Part shown: positions 13,277 through 24,570 of the stretch, one piece after another | Position numbering within the stretch: position 1 is the stretch's first letter | How the letters are laid out: every line of letters starts with the position of its first letter | Made by a program: the position numbers and the translations under genes | The notes under the pieces: model-generated | The model's input: only the letters and a program-made list of their open reading frames with translations | Told to the model about the DNA's origin: nothing | Database searches by the model: none | NCBI GenBank assembly: GCA_028023455.1 | Contig: JAQFVV010006271.1 | Location: 1,187,795-1,251,794, forward strand | Origin: Epiperipatus broadwayi | Taxonomy: Eukaryota; Onychophora; Udeonychophora; Euonychophora; Peripatidae | Direction: 5' to 3' | Length of the DNA: 64,000 bases

Positions 13277-13495
13277 GAACTCAAACTTTCAAGCTTCCTA
13301 TAGCTGTCCACTCCCTCTTATAAAACTGATACACCTGGCCGCATACAAGTGAAAATATAAACGATCCTCAATATACATATTCACATATAAGTATTCATAC
13401 ATGTATTTACATGTATGTGGTCATGTTTATCAGTTGTATAAGATGGAGTGGATAGTTATAAAGAGCTGAAAATCTGAGTTCAAATTCTTTCTAAT
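13277..13495. mobile_element. palindromic element of family 2, ribozyme core lost
   Basis: The left part contains AGCTGTCCACTCCCTCTTAT and AACTGATACACCTGGCCGCA; the right part contains their approximate reverse complements, so the unit is an inverted repeat. It matches the outer parts of the element at 58.2-58.6 kb. The right end carries GGATAGTTATAAAG and GAGTTCAAATTC (13476-13487), which resemble polymerase III boxes A and B of tRNA-derived elements. The central region with the hammerhead motif present in the other copy is not recognisable. The left side abuts a TA repeat. Confidence 0.65.
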
Positions 13496-13532
13496 TACAT
13501 TAAGTTCAGTATAGACAACATACTTCTATTTA

Positions 13533-13537
<5 letters not shown>

Positions 13538-13588
<51 letters not shown>
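13538..13588. repeat. (TA)n microsatellite
   Basis: About 25 TA units. Confidence 0.95.
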
Positions 13589-13590
<2 letters not shown>

Positions 13591-13925
13591 GTTGTGAATT
13601 AATATATTATGTTTCAAAAATTGCTTGTACTATTTAAATTATTATCTATACAACATCACTTCTGTATATAGTTTATGCAATGAATCAAGTTTTAGTTACT
13701 ATTCATCATTTGTCACATTACTTTGTATCAATTACCTTTTGATATTTGTTCATCTGATAATTCAATCACTTGAGACTTTTTTTCCTGGTTGAATTCCAAA
13801 TGATAGTGAACTAACTATCCTGGATATAACTAGACTATAACTATTACATTAAGAGAAGAATAAGACAAGATACTCCAATAAATAAATTAGTAATCATTCG
13901 TCCCTCATAGAATATTAATCACAAT

Positions 13926-14563
13926 AAATCTTTAGACATGAATATATCAAATTTATTAAGAGCAAACAGATAATAATATTGCAATAACGTGAAAACTAAA
14001 ACCTTCAACAGATACGCCTTAAACATGCTTACATGACAGCCAATCAGATGGAATAATGACATCACATGGACCTCTCAATTCTCAAACACAAGTCAGAACT
14101 ATCAGAAAAAGATGGGACCCATCTTCATCTATGCCTCAATTTATATATAAATAAGCCAGACTCAACCATTTTGAATTAAGAGTGTGAAGCTTAAATACCT
14201 TCACATTTAATTCACTAAATATTATACATAAATAAACAATGCAAAATGATTTCACATTGTTTATTTATAAATAATATTTAGTGAATTCGCATTGTTTATT
14301 TATGTATAATATTTAGTGAATTAAATGTGAAGGTATTTAAGCTTCACACTCTTAGTTCAAAATGGTTGAGTCTGGCTTATTTATATATAAATTTAAGTAG
14401 AAAAGAAGGTGGGTCTCATCTTTTTTTGATAGTTCTGACTTGTGTTTGAGAATTGAGAGTTCCATGTGATGTCATTATTCCATCTGATTGGCTGTCATGT
14501 AAGCATGTTTAAGGCGTATCTGTTGAAGGTTTTAGCTTTCACATTATTACAGTAAATCTTTAG
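13926..14563 (-). mobile_element. long palindromic element (arms about 260 bp)
   Basis: The left arm (13979 to about 14243) and right arm (about 14262 to 14553) are reverse complements with few mismatches, for example ACCTTCAACAGATACGCC against GGCGTATCTGTTGAAGGT. A one-sided tail at left reads, on the minus strand, CTCTTAATAAATTTGATAT. This resembles the tail of the palindrome at 9.9 kb. The direct repeat TAAATCTTTAG (13926 and 14553 regions) may be the target duplication. No ORF. The element is read on the minus strand because its tail is at the left. Confidence 0.75.
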
Positions 14564-14689
14564 GTATTATTATGTATTCATAATAGGGTTCTTGTATGCA
14601 TGTACATATATATAATATGGTCATTCTAAGTCTAAGAAAATAATAAAAAAACAAAGAGAAAACTGCTCTAGAAATGAGTTTTGTAATGA

Positions 14690-15800
14690 TTATGCTAACC
14701 AAGCTGTAAAACACAAATACGTCCACAGATCTGATCTAATTTTTCTATTTGACATTCTGAGAGGTCTTTTAATTTTTTCAGCAGGAAACTTTCTTCATAT
14801 GCCATATTTAATTGTAGCTTTCCAATATGTTCTATTTTCTACTATATCTTACCAATAGAAACAATCAATATTGTACTTTTTTAGACTGTATTTAAGATAA
14901 TCCTTACAATGTAGACAAGATCTATCTCTTTTACAAAATCCATGTTCAAATTTACCATTAAATATCCTTTCAAGTATTCTTCCATTACTCATTCATTTTA
15001 AATGTCCAATCCAATGAAGATATGTTTTTGCAATAATGGATTCTATAGTATCCCCTGCAGCAAATTGAAGAACATATTCATTACTTTTATGATTTTGTCA
15101 ATGTATTGATAGAATATTATGAAGCAACCTTAAATGAACTTTTTCTAATGCCTTATATCATTTTAATAGGGTGTCCAAATATCATTTCCATGCAACAAAT
15201 TCAGTAAAGTAACAGCTTTATATACAGCTAATTTACTGAAAGTCGTTATTCTTTATATAAAAAAACTAATTTTTTAACTTGTTAAAAGTCATTGCAGCAT
15301 ACTGGAGTCTACATTTGCATGCCATCAACTAAGTATACCTTTCTAATTTTAAGATTGTTAAAATATTTAAATTGGGTTACATTCCCAAGTTGATAATCAA
15401 TCAAACTAAAAGGTGCTGAGTATTTTTTCCCCATCACTGAGTGATAAAAAAATTGAGTTTTGAAGATTAATTATTAAACCAACGTCTTTAAATATTGCAT
15501 TCAAAACATTAAGTATATTCTGTAAATTCTTTTTTGAAAAGGAAAAAAATAGCAAAAGTATCTGTATTCTAAAAATCTAGAACCTAAGAAAATGAAGTTT
15601 TTGTCTTTAATTGATGCATTATTTCATTATCAAACCTGTACCACATCTTGATCTCTGTTTTATTAAACCACTTATAAGCAGTTGCAAGAAAAAAAGTTGA
15701 AAACAATGTTTGAGTATCATTTATCAGTGTTTAACACCAATTTTTATTTCAAGTATCTCAGATATTGCTTCTGAAGTAATAACATTTTCTCACATTCTAT
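14690..15800 (-). pseudogene. RTE-like LINE remnant (RT to C-terminus)
   Basis: On the minus strand the decayed translation contains a segment like IKMWYRFDNEIMHQLK, corresponding to IKMRYRFDSVIFNL in the plus-strand LINE at 54.8 kb, then further down a piece like the LHWTGHV tail. It is the same family as 52.65-55.68 kb and 19.68-20.35 kb. Many stops and frameshifts; no function remains. The 5' part with the endonuclease is missing. Confidence 0.65.
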
Positions 15801-15817
15801 CATGTAGAAGTTGTATA

Positions 15818-16060
15818 AAATTAAAAGACTGAAGTGGAGTTGGGCTGGACATTTTGCTAGAAGAGATGATAATAGATGGACAATTGAAATTTTAAACTGG
15901 ATTCCAATAGATTGTAAAAGACCCAGAAAGAGACCACATGTAAGATGGATGAAATAAGAAAATGGGTAGGCATGATGTGGAGAAGAGAAGCTAAAAATAG
16001 GAAAATATGGATTGAACTTGGACAGACCTTCATCCTGCAGTGAATTGATAATGGTTGATG
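15818..16060 (+). pseudogene. LINE C-terminal tail and 3' end
   Basis: The plus strand reads KWSWAGHFARRDDNRWT, then KRPRKRPHVRWM, a conserved tail downstream of the reverse transcriptase in many APE-type LINEs. After the coding tail comes CTTCATCCTGCAGTGAATTG and a GATAAT/TA-rich microsatellite. The same 3' end is at 24.57-24.70 kb. 5'-truncated, as is typical of LINE insertions. Confidence 0.75.
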
Positions 16061-16067
16061 ATAATAA

Positions 16068-16102
16068 TGATATATATATATATATATATATATATCATTA
16101 TT

Positions 16103-16138
<36 letters not shown>
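16068..16138. repeat. TA/ATT-rich microsatellite with inverted symmetry
   Basis: (TA)n either side of CATTATTATCAT, at the junction of the LINE tail and the PLE. Confidence 0.85.
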
Positions 16139-16141
<3 letters not shown>

Positions 16142-16144
16142 ATT

Positions 16145-17226
16145 ACAAGCATAAAGCTAAACTAGTCAATATATAATCAAAACTACCCCAAATCCAAAAT
16201 TCAACCAGACCAGCATAAAAATAATATTAAAACACTACCAAAGGTTTCACTGCTACAATCAGACTTCTCAAGTGTAAAGAACTACAAAAACTACACAATA
16301 TATATAATATTAAACATTACCCACAAATCCATTCACTTCCCATCCACCCTTAATATTAAAAGAACTATTAAATAAATTAATTGCTTCAGAATAATAAATT
16401 TTCAATAATAAAGATTCTTTAATTCTTCTTTTGATTTCATTTCTCTCAAAGAAGACAACCTTAGCTTCATCAAAATCAATAGTGTGGCCTGTATCTTTTT
16501 CATGGACATACAAAGCAGAACTAAGATATCTATTTTTAACTCTACTTTTATGAATTTTTATTCTTTCATTTAAACTCAAACTACTCTGACCTATGTAAAT
16601 CTTCTTACCAAATAAACAAGAGATACTATACCAGGAATAGTCTTTCTATCAAAAATTTATTTTGTATTATTTAATAAATTATTCAATATAACACCCCTTT
16701 TCCAAGCAATTTTCTTAGTTCCAAACAATTTACTATTTCTAGATACAATTTTATAAGAAGACAATTTAAATGGCAAAGAAATAAAATCATATTTTTCTTT
16801 AATATTACTATTAAATAAAATACTTTTAACAAATTTATCAGAGTAACCAATCCTCAAGTAATCTTTATAAAATTGATACTTCTGAAACAAAGCTACCCAC
16901 TAGAATTATTTAATTTATTATTCCTATGACAATAATTCCTTAAAGCAGCTACTTTATGAGATACAGACTGATAGCTATCAGATTTAATTATAGATCTTAA
17001 TTCTTTACTTTTAACTAAATGACTGCACAGTAAACAATTAGTTTCTACAATTTCTAATCACCAAAAGATCTAAAAATTTTAACTTACCAAAATCTAACCC
17101 CCATCCTTCTAACACAAATTTTATAGAAGGATCAAAACAATTAAACTCATTTACAAATTCCTTCAATTTATGATTCTCAACTACAAATAAACAATCATCA
17201 ATTTTATAAAGATTACTTGAGGTTTA
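16145..17226 (-). pseudogene. Penelope-like element, RT end and GIY-YIG endonuclease (minus arm)
   Basis: Read on the minus strand from 17226, the frame gives NLYKIDDCLFVVE, the position of the YADD box of PLE reverse transcriptase (here IDD), then LKFLDLLVI. Next come 16890-16657, with GYSDKFVKS and FISLPFKLSSYKIV, the linker region. After a stop and a one-base frameshift comes CLFGKKIYIGQSSLSLNERI, the GIY-YIG endonuclease core (16620-16310), with HEKDTGHTIDFDEAKVVF and a terminal basic segment. This order (reverse transcriptase then GIY-YIG) defines Penelope-like elements. A 3' UTR runs to about 16145. The copy is inactive because of the stop and the frameshift. Confidence 0.88.
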
Positions 17227-17880
17227 GTTACTCATTTGTAAGGATGTAAAGGTTAAAGAAAAATTTGATTTTATTTCTTTGCCATTTAAATTGTCTTCTT
17301 ATAAAATTGTATGTAGAATTAGTAAATTGTTTGGAAATAAGAAAATTGCTTGGAAAAGGAGTGTTACATTGAATAATTTATTAAATAATACAAAATAAAT
17401 TTTTGATAGAAAGACTATTCCTGGTATAGTATCCCTTGTTTATTTGGTAAGAAGATTTACATAGTTCAGAGTAGTTTGAGTTTAAATGAAAGAATAAAAG
17501 TTCATAAAAGTAGAGTTAAAAATAAATATCTTAGTTCTGCTTTGTATGTCCATGAAAAAGATACAGGCCACATTATTGATTTTGATGAAGCTAAGGTTGT
17601 CTTCTTTGACAGAAATGAAATCAAAAGAAGAATTAAAGAATCTTTATTATTGAAAATTTATTATTCTGAAGCAATTAATTTATTTAATAGTTCTTTTAAT
17701 ATTAAGGGTGGATGGGAAGTGAATGGATTTGTGGGTAATGTTTAATATTTTATATATTGTGTAGTTTTTGTAGTTCTTTACACTTGAGAAGTCTGATTGT
17801 AGCAGTGAAACCTTTGGTAGTGTTTTAATATTATTTTTATGCTGGTCTGGTTGAATTTTGGATTTGGGGTAGTTTTGATT
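17227..17880 (+). pseudogene. Penelope-like element, GIY-YIG end (plus arm)
   Basis: An inverted copy of the minus arm, 5'-truncated within the linker. It contains KFDFISLPFKLSSYKIV and then the GIY-YIG end (17476-17745), nearly identical to the minus copy (HKSRVKNKYLSSALYVHEKD). The in-frame TAA after NNLLNNTK and the frameshift before the endonuclease occur at the same places in both arms. The 3' UTR with GTAGCAGTGAAACC also matches, and ends in a TA run at about 17880. The two arms together form a large inverted repeat. Confidence 0.88.
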
Positions 17881-18054
17881 ATATATATATATATATGTTG
17901 CTTTTTATTTTTGAAAATCACATTAAGTCTTTGATAACCATTCATTGATGACTGGAAGCAAACCATTCAACAAAACTATTTAAGTATCTTTACTGTATTT
18001 GACAATTATATTCTATGATAATTGTGAGAGTACCTTTGTAAAATACCTCTCCTA

Positions 18055-18089
18055 TAGTGGATAATAATAATAATAATAATAATATATTA
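18055..18089. repeat. (ATA)n microsatellite
   Basis: About ten ATA units at the left edge of the hammerhead element; the element appears to have inserted in it. Confidence 0.9.
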
Positions 18090-18246
18090 AGCCACTAAAC
18101 ATCACATGATCAGTATCTCATACTAGCACATAATTGTTCAAAACAAAGCAAAACTCTCCATATAGTAGTGCCATCTTGTGCAAACAAAAGCAATCATTGG
18201 ATGCCAGAAGGTTTGTGCATAAAATCCCCATCTAGTGCCTACTCTT

Positions 18247-18301
18247 CCAATATCCCCAGACTAGTTTCTGGCTTGTGGCCTTCATCAGTGAGGAGTCTTG
18301 G
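18247..18301 (-). ncRNA. type I hammerhead ribozyme motif, family 1 copy A
   Basis: On the minus strand: CTGATGA (18288-18282), a stem II with GGC-CACAA-GCC, then GAAAC, a minimal stem III (ACUAGU) and cleavage trinucleotide GUC. Stem I pairs CUCCUCA-type bases before CTGATGA with TGGGGA after GTC, and CCAA with TTGG beyond an internal loop. The closing pair of stem II is A-A rather than G-C, so activity is doubtful. Confidence 0.7.
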
Positions 18302-18837
18302 ATCTGAGAGCACTGCACCTAGATCTTAGAATCTAATGCAACCCTCCAGCACCCACATTTTAACTCTATTTAACTACAAAACTATGAGAATGAAATTGAA
18401 AACACAATTAATATTTTCAGTCCAAGCTCAATATCTTATATAGTCATATGAGTGTGAACTCAATTCAGCACCCATACATTTCGGTGTCTTTGGCTCTTTT
18501 ACAACCATAGCCACCACTATCCTATTAGGCAGGATTGGTGTTAAACCACTAAACATCACATGATCACTATCTCATACTAGCACATAATTGTTATTAAACC
18601 ATTCAAAACAAAGCAAAAGTCTCCATATAGTAATGCCGTCTTGTGCCAAAGGCACCAAAACGTATGGGTGCTGAATTGAATTCAGATCCATATGACTGAA
18701 TAAGATATTGAGCTTGGATTAAAAATATTAATTGTGTTTTCAATTTCATTCTCATAGTTTTGTAGTTAAATAGAGTTAAAATGTGGGTGCTGGAGGGTTT
18801 CATTAAATTCTAAGATCTAGGTGCAGTGCTCTCAGAT

Positions 18838-18892
18838 CCAAGGCTCCTCACTGATGAATGCCACAAGCCAGAAACTAGTCTGGGGATATTGG
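18838..18892 (+). ncRNA. hammerhead ribozyme motif, family 1 copy B
   Basis: CTGATGA at 18851-18857, GAAAC at 18871-18875, then TAGTC. Stem I: CUCCUCA with UGGGGA, then CCAA (18838-18841) with TTGG (18889-18892). Stem II is weakened (TGC against GCC). Core bases are intact. Confidence 0.65.
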
Positions 18893-19679
18893 AAGAGTAG
18901 GCACTAGATAGGAATTTTATGCACAAGCCTTCTGGCATCCACTGATTGCTCTTGTTAGCACAAGATGACACTACTATATGGAGAGTTTTGCTTTGTTTTG
19001 AATTGTTTAATAATATATTATGATAATTTTTGCAATCTTGTCTTTCCCTTTATTTTTAAAAATGGAAACAATAGAAACATTCTTAAGGTCTATATATTCC
19101 CTTTAAAAAATCCAATATTTTTGAAGCTTACATATTACCATTACATTTTTTAAAACTTTTTCAGAAATTTCATCATATGTGCATACTTTTTATTTTAAAG
19201 ATTTCTAAGCGTTATTATGGTTTCACTAAACTGGATGTTTGTCCATATCTTAATTAATTAAAATGGATATATCATTAAAATGTGTCATTTCAATTCACGT
19301 CATTGTTTATATGATGATCAAAATATTTCTTCCAGCCCTTCAAATAAAATTATCATCCTATAAAAAAAGACTTAGTATTGCTTTTGATAGGACTTATGAT
19401 ACCATATAATTAGATTATATGTTGCTTTCAGTGTATATAAAAAAGATATAGTGTTGTCACAATCAACAAATATCTGTATCAATTTTTGTAATTTTAACCA
19501 ATTAGTCATCTTTTTGTCAGTGATAAAAACTCTTTTAGATCTCTACATTTATTTTGAACTTGCACATTTAATATATTATTCTGCCATCTGATAAAATGCT
19601 ACCTATTTTAAAATCCAATAGCTATTACTATTACTAATAAAAAAATAAAATAATAAACAGTCACTGAAAAAAAAGTATG

Positions 19680-20400
19680 GACATTCTAACTACAAAATAT
19701 AAAAGAGGAAGATGTCCATATAAAGAGCATTCTGGTCCAATTTTCTGACTTTTTGTTATTTTATGATGTTGTCTTTTAATTTCTCTCAGCAGAAAACTTT
19801 TTTTTCTGGAATACTTCAACACCTTGGTTAAATGTAGCTTTCCAATGTATTCTATTCTCGGCTATACTTTCTCAATGGAAACATTTGACATTGAATTTCT
19901 TTAGAAATGTCCTTGAGGTAATTCTTATAACCTAGAGAGATCTACTTCCCTTAAGAATTCCATGTCCATTCTACATAAAACATATTTTTAGAAAGGCTAC
20001 CGTTATTCGTTAATTTTACATTTCTATTCCAATGAAGATGTGATTTTATGATAATGGATTCAGTAGTTTTACATCCTACAATCTAAAGAAAATATTCATT
20101 GGGTTTACAATCTTGCCATTATATTTTTAAAATTTTATTGGGTTTGTAAATGAAATTTTTCTAATGTTATGTTGTGCCAATAGAGCATTCAAGTTTTACA
20201 TCCATATAATAAAGTGATAGATTTATGTACAACTAACTTAGTTGCAATTCTTATTTGCCTGTGATTTTATCTTTTAACTTGTTAAAACACAGCAAACTTG
20301 TCCGTCTAACCTAGATTAATTTGAGATATTTATCTTCCAGCTAATAATAATTACATACATAATTACCAAACAGTAATTGATTGTCTAACTACAGCTGACT
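19680..20400 (-). pseudogene. RTE-like LINE remnant, C-terminal part
   Basis: Aligns on the minus strand with the LINE remnant at 14.7-15.4 kb, sharing landmarks such as CTTTCCAATGTATTCTATTC versus CTTTCCAATATGTTCTATTT and CCAATGAAGATGTGATTTT versus CCAATGAAGATATGTTTTT. No long open frame. It corresponds to the tail downstream of the RT of the 54-55.6 kb copy. Confidence 0.6.
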
Positions 20401-20439
20401 ATCTGAATAAAAAAATCCAAGCCTATTAAGAAGCCTTTA

Positions 20440-22020
20440 TAGATTACCAAGTTTTACCCAGATAAGATTTATGTCCTAGGTCATGAAATTGGTGGGTGGA
20501 CTATCAATCACTTTCTTTGAGATCTTTATTATATAAAGTAAAACAACCTTTATATAACCTACTTTAAAATAAAGACATCTTTAATAATCTTTTAGAGAGG
20601 TGCAGACATGGAGAAGACATTGGATAATAAAAGTTTGAATATTTTTTCATCCTTGTTTTACTTCACAGCTATTGATCAATTTTGCATAATTATCTGGATT
20701 GATGAACCAGCTATTTGAAAGTAAAAAAAAACAAGCCTATTGAAAAAAATTCGAGATTACAGTTATCAGATTTGAACCTATAAGCAGGGTAGGCACATTG
20801 CTACTACACAAAAAGTCCCTTTAAAATAAAGCTTAAAAATTATTTATAATTGAATATAAATATGTGTAAATTCAAATCACTGTTCTACGCTATAAAATAA
20901 TTAAGGTCTCCGGCACAAGACGGCTTTGAACATAATATATTGCCTTTTTCTCTATCGCTCTACGCAAGTAATAGCTGTAGGACAAACATTTACAAACTTC
21001 CTAGTTTAGATCTGGGTCACGTTTTATGATAATTTATGACACGTTTGATTTAATTTATAAAAATATTGAAAGTTCTCTTTCTTTAAAATTTTTGGAAATT
21101 TGAACATACATACTTATAAAAAAATTAAATATTTTCTAATACTTTTTCACTTTATTGTAATATGTATACAAATTTAGGACGTTGTCACAAAAACATGTCT
21201 ATAATATTAACTATCTTATATGAGTAGCAAATAGGTTATAAATAAAAACAGAATTATTAAAACAGGTTTCCTATATTTTTGGATAGATAGCAGTGTTATG
21301 CAATTCAATTACCGAGATGAACTTTTTTAATCAGAAATTTAAATTAAAGTCTGAAACGTTATCATATATCAATGTAAATAAATGTTAATAAAAATGGTGT
21401 TTAAATAGATTATGTGGGAAAGACAGCAAACGCAGTGGATAAAAAATATTTTATAATATGCTAAGTTAATAGAGAAATTGTTTGTATTTATTTATATAGA
21501 AATGAGTAATAAAATAGCTTAATTTTCAAGAATTAATGAGACAGTAGTGGATCTTAATCCTAAGCTCTAGAATCACTTTACCACTGCAATAAACCAGTCA
21601 TGCATATATTTATATAAAAAAATAATAAATGTATAGAAACTGGGTGAAAATGTGTCAAAAATACATAATGAGGGGTAAGATAGAGGATAGATAAGTTGAT
21701 TAGGAAAAAAAAAAATTATCAAAAATAAATATGAATAAAAAAGTTTGGATTAAATTGTGTAAGAAAATATTATAATAATACTAAAAAAAAAAAAAGAAGG
21801 CAAAAAATGGAATTAGGATTCAGATTGCAGATGTAGTTTATATGGAAATTGTAGTGGAGTATCTTTATATTTGGTGTGTAGACTGATGAAAAAAGATCAG
21901 GGTAAATTATATGGAGAGTGGGAATAAATTAAAGCTAAAAAGGATTGGATTTTATGATTTTTTATAGGTTTTTTATGATGAAATTGGAGAATATGAGATT
22001 AGGATGATAGAAATAACAAA
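20440..22020. other. AT-rich stretch, nothing recognised
   Basis: Short A-runs and no ORF above 60 codons with any recognisable motif. No clear repeat match inside the window. Confidence 0.5.
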
Positions 22021-22023
22021 CTA

Positions 22024-22280
22024 GATGTTATTAAACCACTGAACATTACATGATCACCATTCTTTATGTTTACACAAGCTGTTAACAAAAACACTAAACT
22101 CTTCATACAGTAGCACCACTCAGTGCAAGCCAGAGTAATCACTGGATGGTAGTATTGGACGAGTAAGCACTAAATAGGGATTTTATGCTCAAACATTTCT
22201 GCATCCATTGATTACTCTGGTTTGCACTAAGTGGCACTACTGTATGGAGAGGTTTTGCTTCTGTGTTTGATGTTATTAAA
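22024..22280 (-). mobile_element. family 1 element, ribozyme deleted, 12-bp target duplication
   Basis: Flanked by the perfect 12-bp repeat GATGTTATTAAA (22024-22035 and 22269-22280). After the family tail (CCACTGAACATTACATGATC) come two inverted arms ending GCAAGCCAGAGTAATCACTGG and CCATTGATTACTCTGGTTTGC. Compared with 18.1-19.0 kb, the segment with CTGATGA...GAAAC is missing between GGATG and TATTGGACGAGTAAGCAC. Confidence 0.85.
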
Positions 22281-23263
22281 GTTACATAGGAGGGAAAAAA
22301 TGAACTGAGGTTTGAAAAACAAATGGGATAATAAAGAAGTTTATTGTGGCATATAAATAATTTGGAGAGAATAAATGTCTAATATGGCTAATATGTTTCT
22401 GGGTATATAATATTTAAACAAAAACGTCTGTCTTTATTTATGAAGCCATTTTTCATCACATCAGTATGACTACAAAATATAGTGGGAACAGCTTTTTTTA
22501 AATATGGGAAAGAATGTAAGATTAGAGAATCTACTTCATAAACTTTATAAAATAAAAGATTAATTACAAGTTAAAGAATATGGAATCAGGTTAAAGTAAT
22601 GTTGAATTGAGACAAAATATATATTTTACTAAGTCTTTTTTAAATTTTATTTTGATGACAATATATGTTTCTGTTAAAAATTAAGGAAAATGTAAAATTA
22701 ATTTTGGAGACTTGTTCAAAGATTGAAAAAAAAAGATTCAATTTAGTAAAAAAAAAAAAAAAAAACTCATGATAATAACTGCCAAAGAAAAAGAAGTTAA
22801 TTTTAAAACAAATATATTTTTTATAGTTATTAAAAATGTAAGTTAAGAAAGATATGATAATCTCTAAACTAATAAATGATGATCAATATTTATTAATGTA
22901 TTTAGAATGGATGCAGAAAGATTAACATCTGTAAATCAAATCATAATAATAAATTAAAAAAATATTACAGATGATTAAAAAATAAAATTGAGAAAAGATG
23001 CCAAAACAACAAAAAACAACAACAAAAAGCTGATAGCAAACAAGAAATACAAACCTTGAATATAGATATATAAAAAGAAAATGAGCAATCGGAAAAGAAT
23101 GCAAGTTTTATATAAAAAATAACCAGTGAGTCTAAATTGTTTGGTAGATTGCAATTTAAAAATAGTAATAGAATAATCAAGACAAATGTTAATTATGTAT
23201 TAATAAAAGAACTAAAAATCATTGTTACAACAGTAAAGATTGAGACAGGCAAATATTACTATA
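22281..23263. other. AT-rich stretch, nothing recognised
   Basis: No ORF or repeat with support. Poly-A runs near 22750. Confidence 0.45.
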
Positions 23264-23647
23264 ATAAAGATATGTAAATACTTAAACAGGCTTTAACCTG
23301 TAATGAAAGTGCCTTAACATTTTAATGGTCAAGCAATATTATTTTACCGATAGAGGAATCTCACAAACCACGACACAAGATAGTGACTTTTATAAAGATA
23401 AGAGTGACCAGGATGCTTCAGATTGGCCTATACAAGTAGAAATTTAGGTTAAAGATAAGACAGCCACTCCTATTTTTATAAAAGTTACTATCTTGTGTCG
23501 TGGTTTGTGAGGTTCCTCTATTGGCAAAATAATATTGCTTATTAGAAATTTTAAGGTGCATTCATTACAGGTTAAAGTCTGTTTAAGTATTTACATATAC
23601 TTCATGTGCCCTCAGTAAAATATAATTATAACTCTATGATAAAGATA
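23264..23647 (+). mobile_element. palindromic element with 9-bp direct repeats
   Basis: Arms of about 125 bp (23271-23405 and 23476-23601) pair, for example AACCACGACACAAGATAGT against ACTATCTTGTGTCGTGGTT, around a 70-nt centre. A one-sided tail at right contains ATGTGCCCTCAGTAAAATATA. Flanking repeat ATAAAGATA at 23264-23272 and 23639-23647. No ORF. Confidence 0.78.
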
Positions 23648-24417
23648 AGAAATTACAAAGATGGAGAGAAGGTAAGAAAATATATATCTGTACAAAAAAT
23701 GTGGTTATCAAATACAAAACCTTATTTATAATTGGATTAATTTGGAAATGATTTGCTTATTAAATAACACAATGAAAATGTAGAAAACATTGGAAATTGA
23801 AGATAAAATGTTTAGTTTATTAAGAACACATTATTTAAGTACTAAAAAAGATGATAACATGGGGTTCACTCTACTCCATTATTGTAAGAAACCATCCACA
23901 TAGGAAACAATTATTTATTATTACAGAGAATAGAAATAAAATATTACAGAAAAATATAATAACTACAAACAAGGGTTTTTATTGATTTTGGATAATGATA
24001 ATTATGGCTTTAATCTTCATACAGCATATAGCTTTAGCAGTTTTATAATTGCTAAATTGTTCAACCTAGGATGGACAAATAAGTAGTCTGCACTACTTCC
24101 AATTCAATATTAGGATGCAAGACTACATTTTAACAATATCATTCATGTACCAGCAACAAACAGGAGAGAAATGTTAATGCTTTTTGTACAATTTGGTGAG
24201 AATATTTTATATTATATTCATAGAGATGAAATGTTTTCAATTATTTCCAAAGCTAATTTTTTTCTTCAAATATACCTTCATTTTCTTGAATGATGTTTTT
24301 AATAACAACTATAAAATAAATTTTGTTTATATAATTATTAGTGCATTTTAAACTATTTCAAACTTGCTTGATGCCATAGAAGAAAGTTTTTTTTTACTTA
24401 CATTGTGGCAAAGAATC

Positions 24418-24437
24418 TTTTTTTTTTTTTTTTTTTT
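24418..24437. repeat. poly-T tract
   Basis: About 20 uninterrupted T, followed by an A run. Confidence 0.9.
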
Positions 24438-24570
24438 AAAAAAAATTCAATATAGTTTTAATGTTTTATTTTTATTAGTTTTAAAAATGCTTTAAATAGT
24501 AAGTTGGTTAAAAGTAATTTAATTTTACTGCAAACACTATTTAAATTGAAGGCTTTATATATATATATGG

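Larger units (their letters stand above)
18077..19020 (-). mobile_element. family 1 hammerhead element, two inverted ribozyme units
   Basis: Flanked by the 13-bp direct repeat TAATAATATATTA (18077-18089 and 19008-19020). The left end carries the family tail CCACTAAACATCACATGATC, which appears again internally at about 18545. A minus-strand ribozyme unit (18247-18301) and a plus-strand unit (18838-18892) lie in inverted repeats sharing CTCCATATAGTA, TTTTATGCACAA and the 20-mer CTAGATCTTAGAATCTAATG or relatives. The central part also pairs (CACCCATACATTTCGGTG-like against CACCAAAACGTATGGGTG). There is no protein coding. It looks like a longer form of the ~250-bp elements at 22.0, 53.7 and 63.6 kb, perhaps two copies joined head to head. 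Confidence 0.8.

Noticed and set aside
13108-13311. 67-codon frame on the minus strand with an IYIYIYI run
   Set aside because: Translation of a TA microsatellite and a palindromic element; not a gene.
22922-23180. Two overlapping hydrophobic frames on the minus strand
   Set aside because: AT-rich low-complexity artefact with F, L and I codons only.
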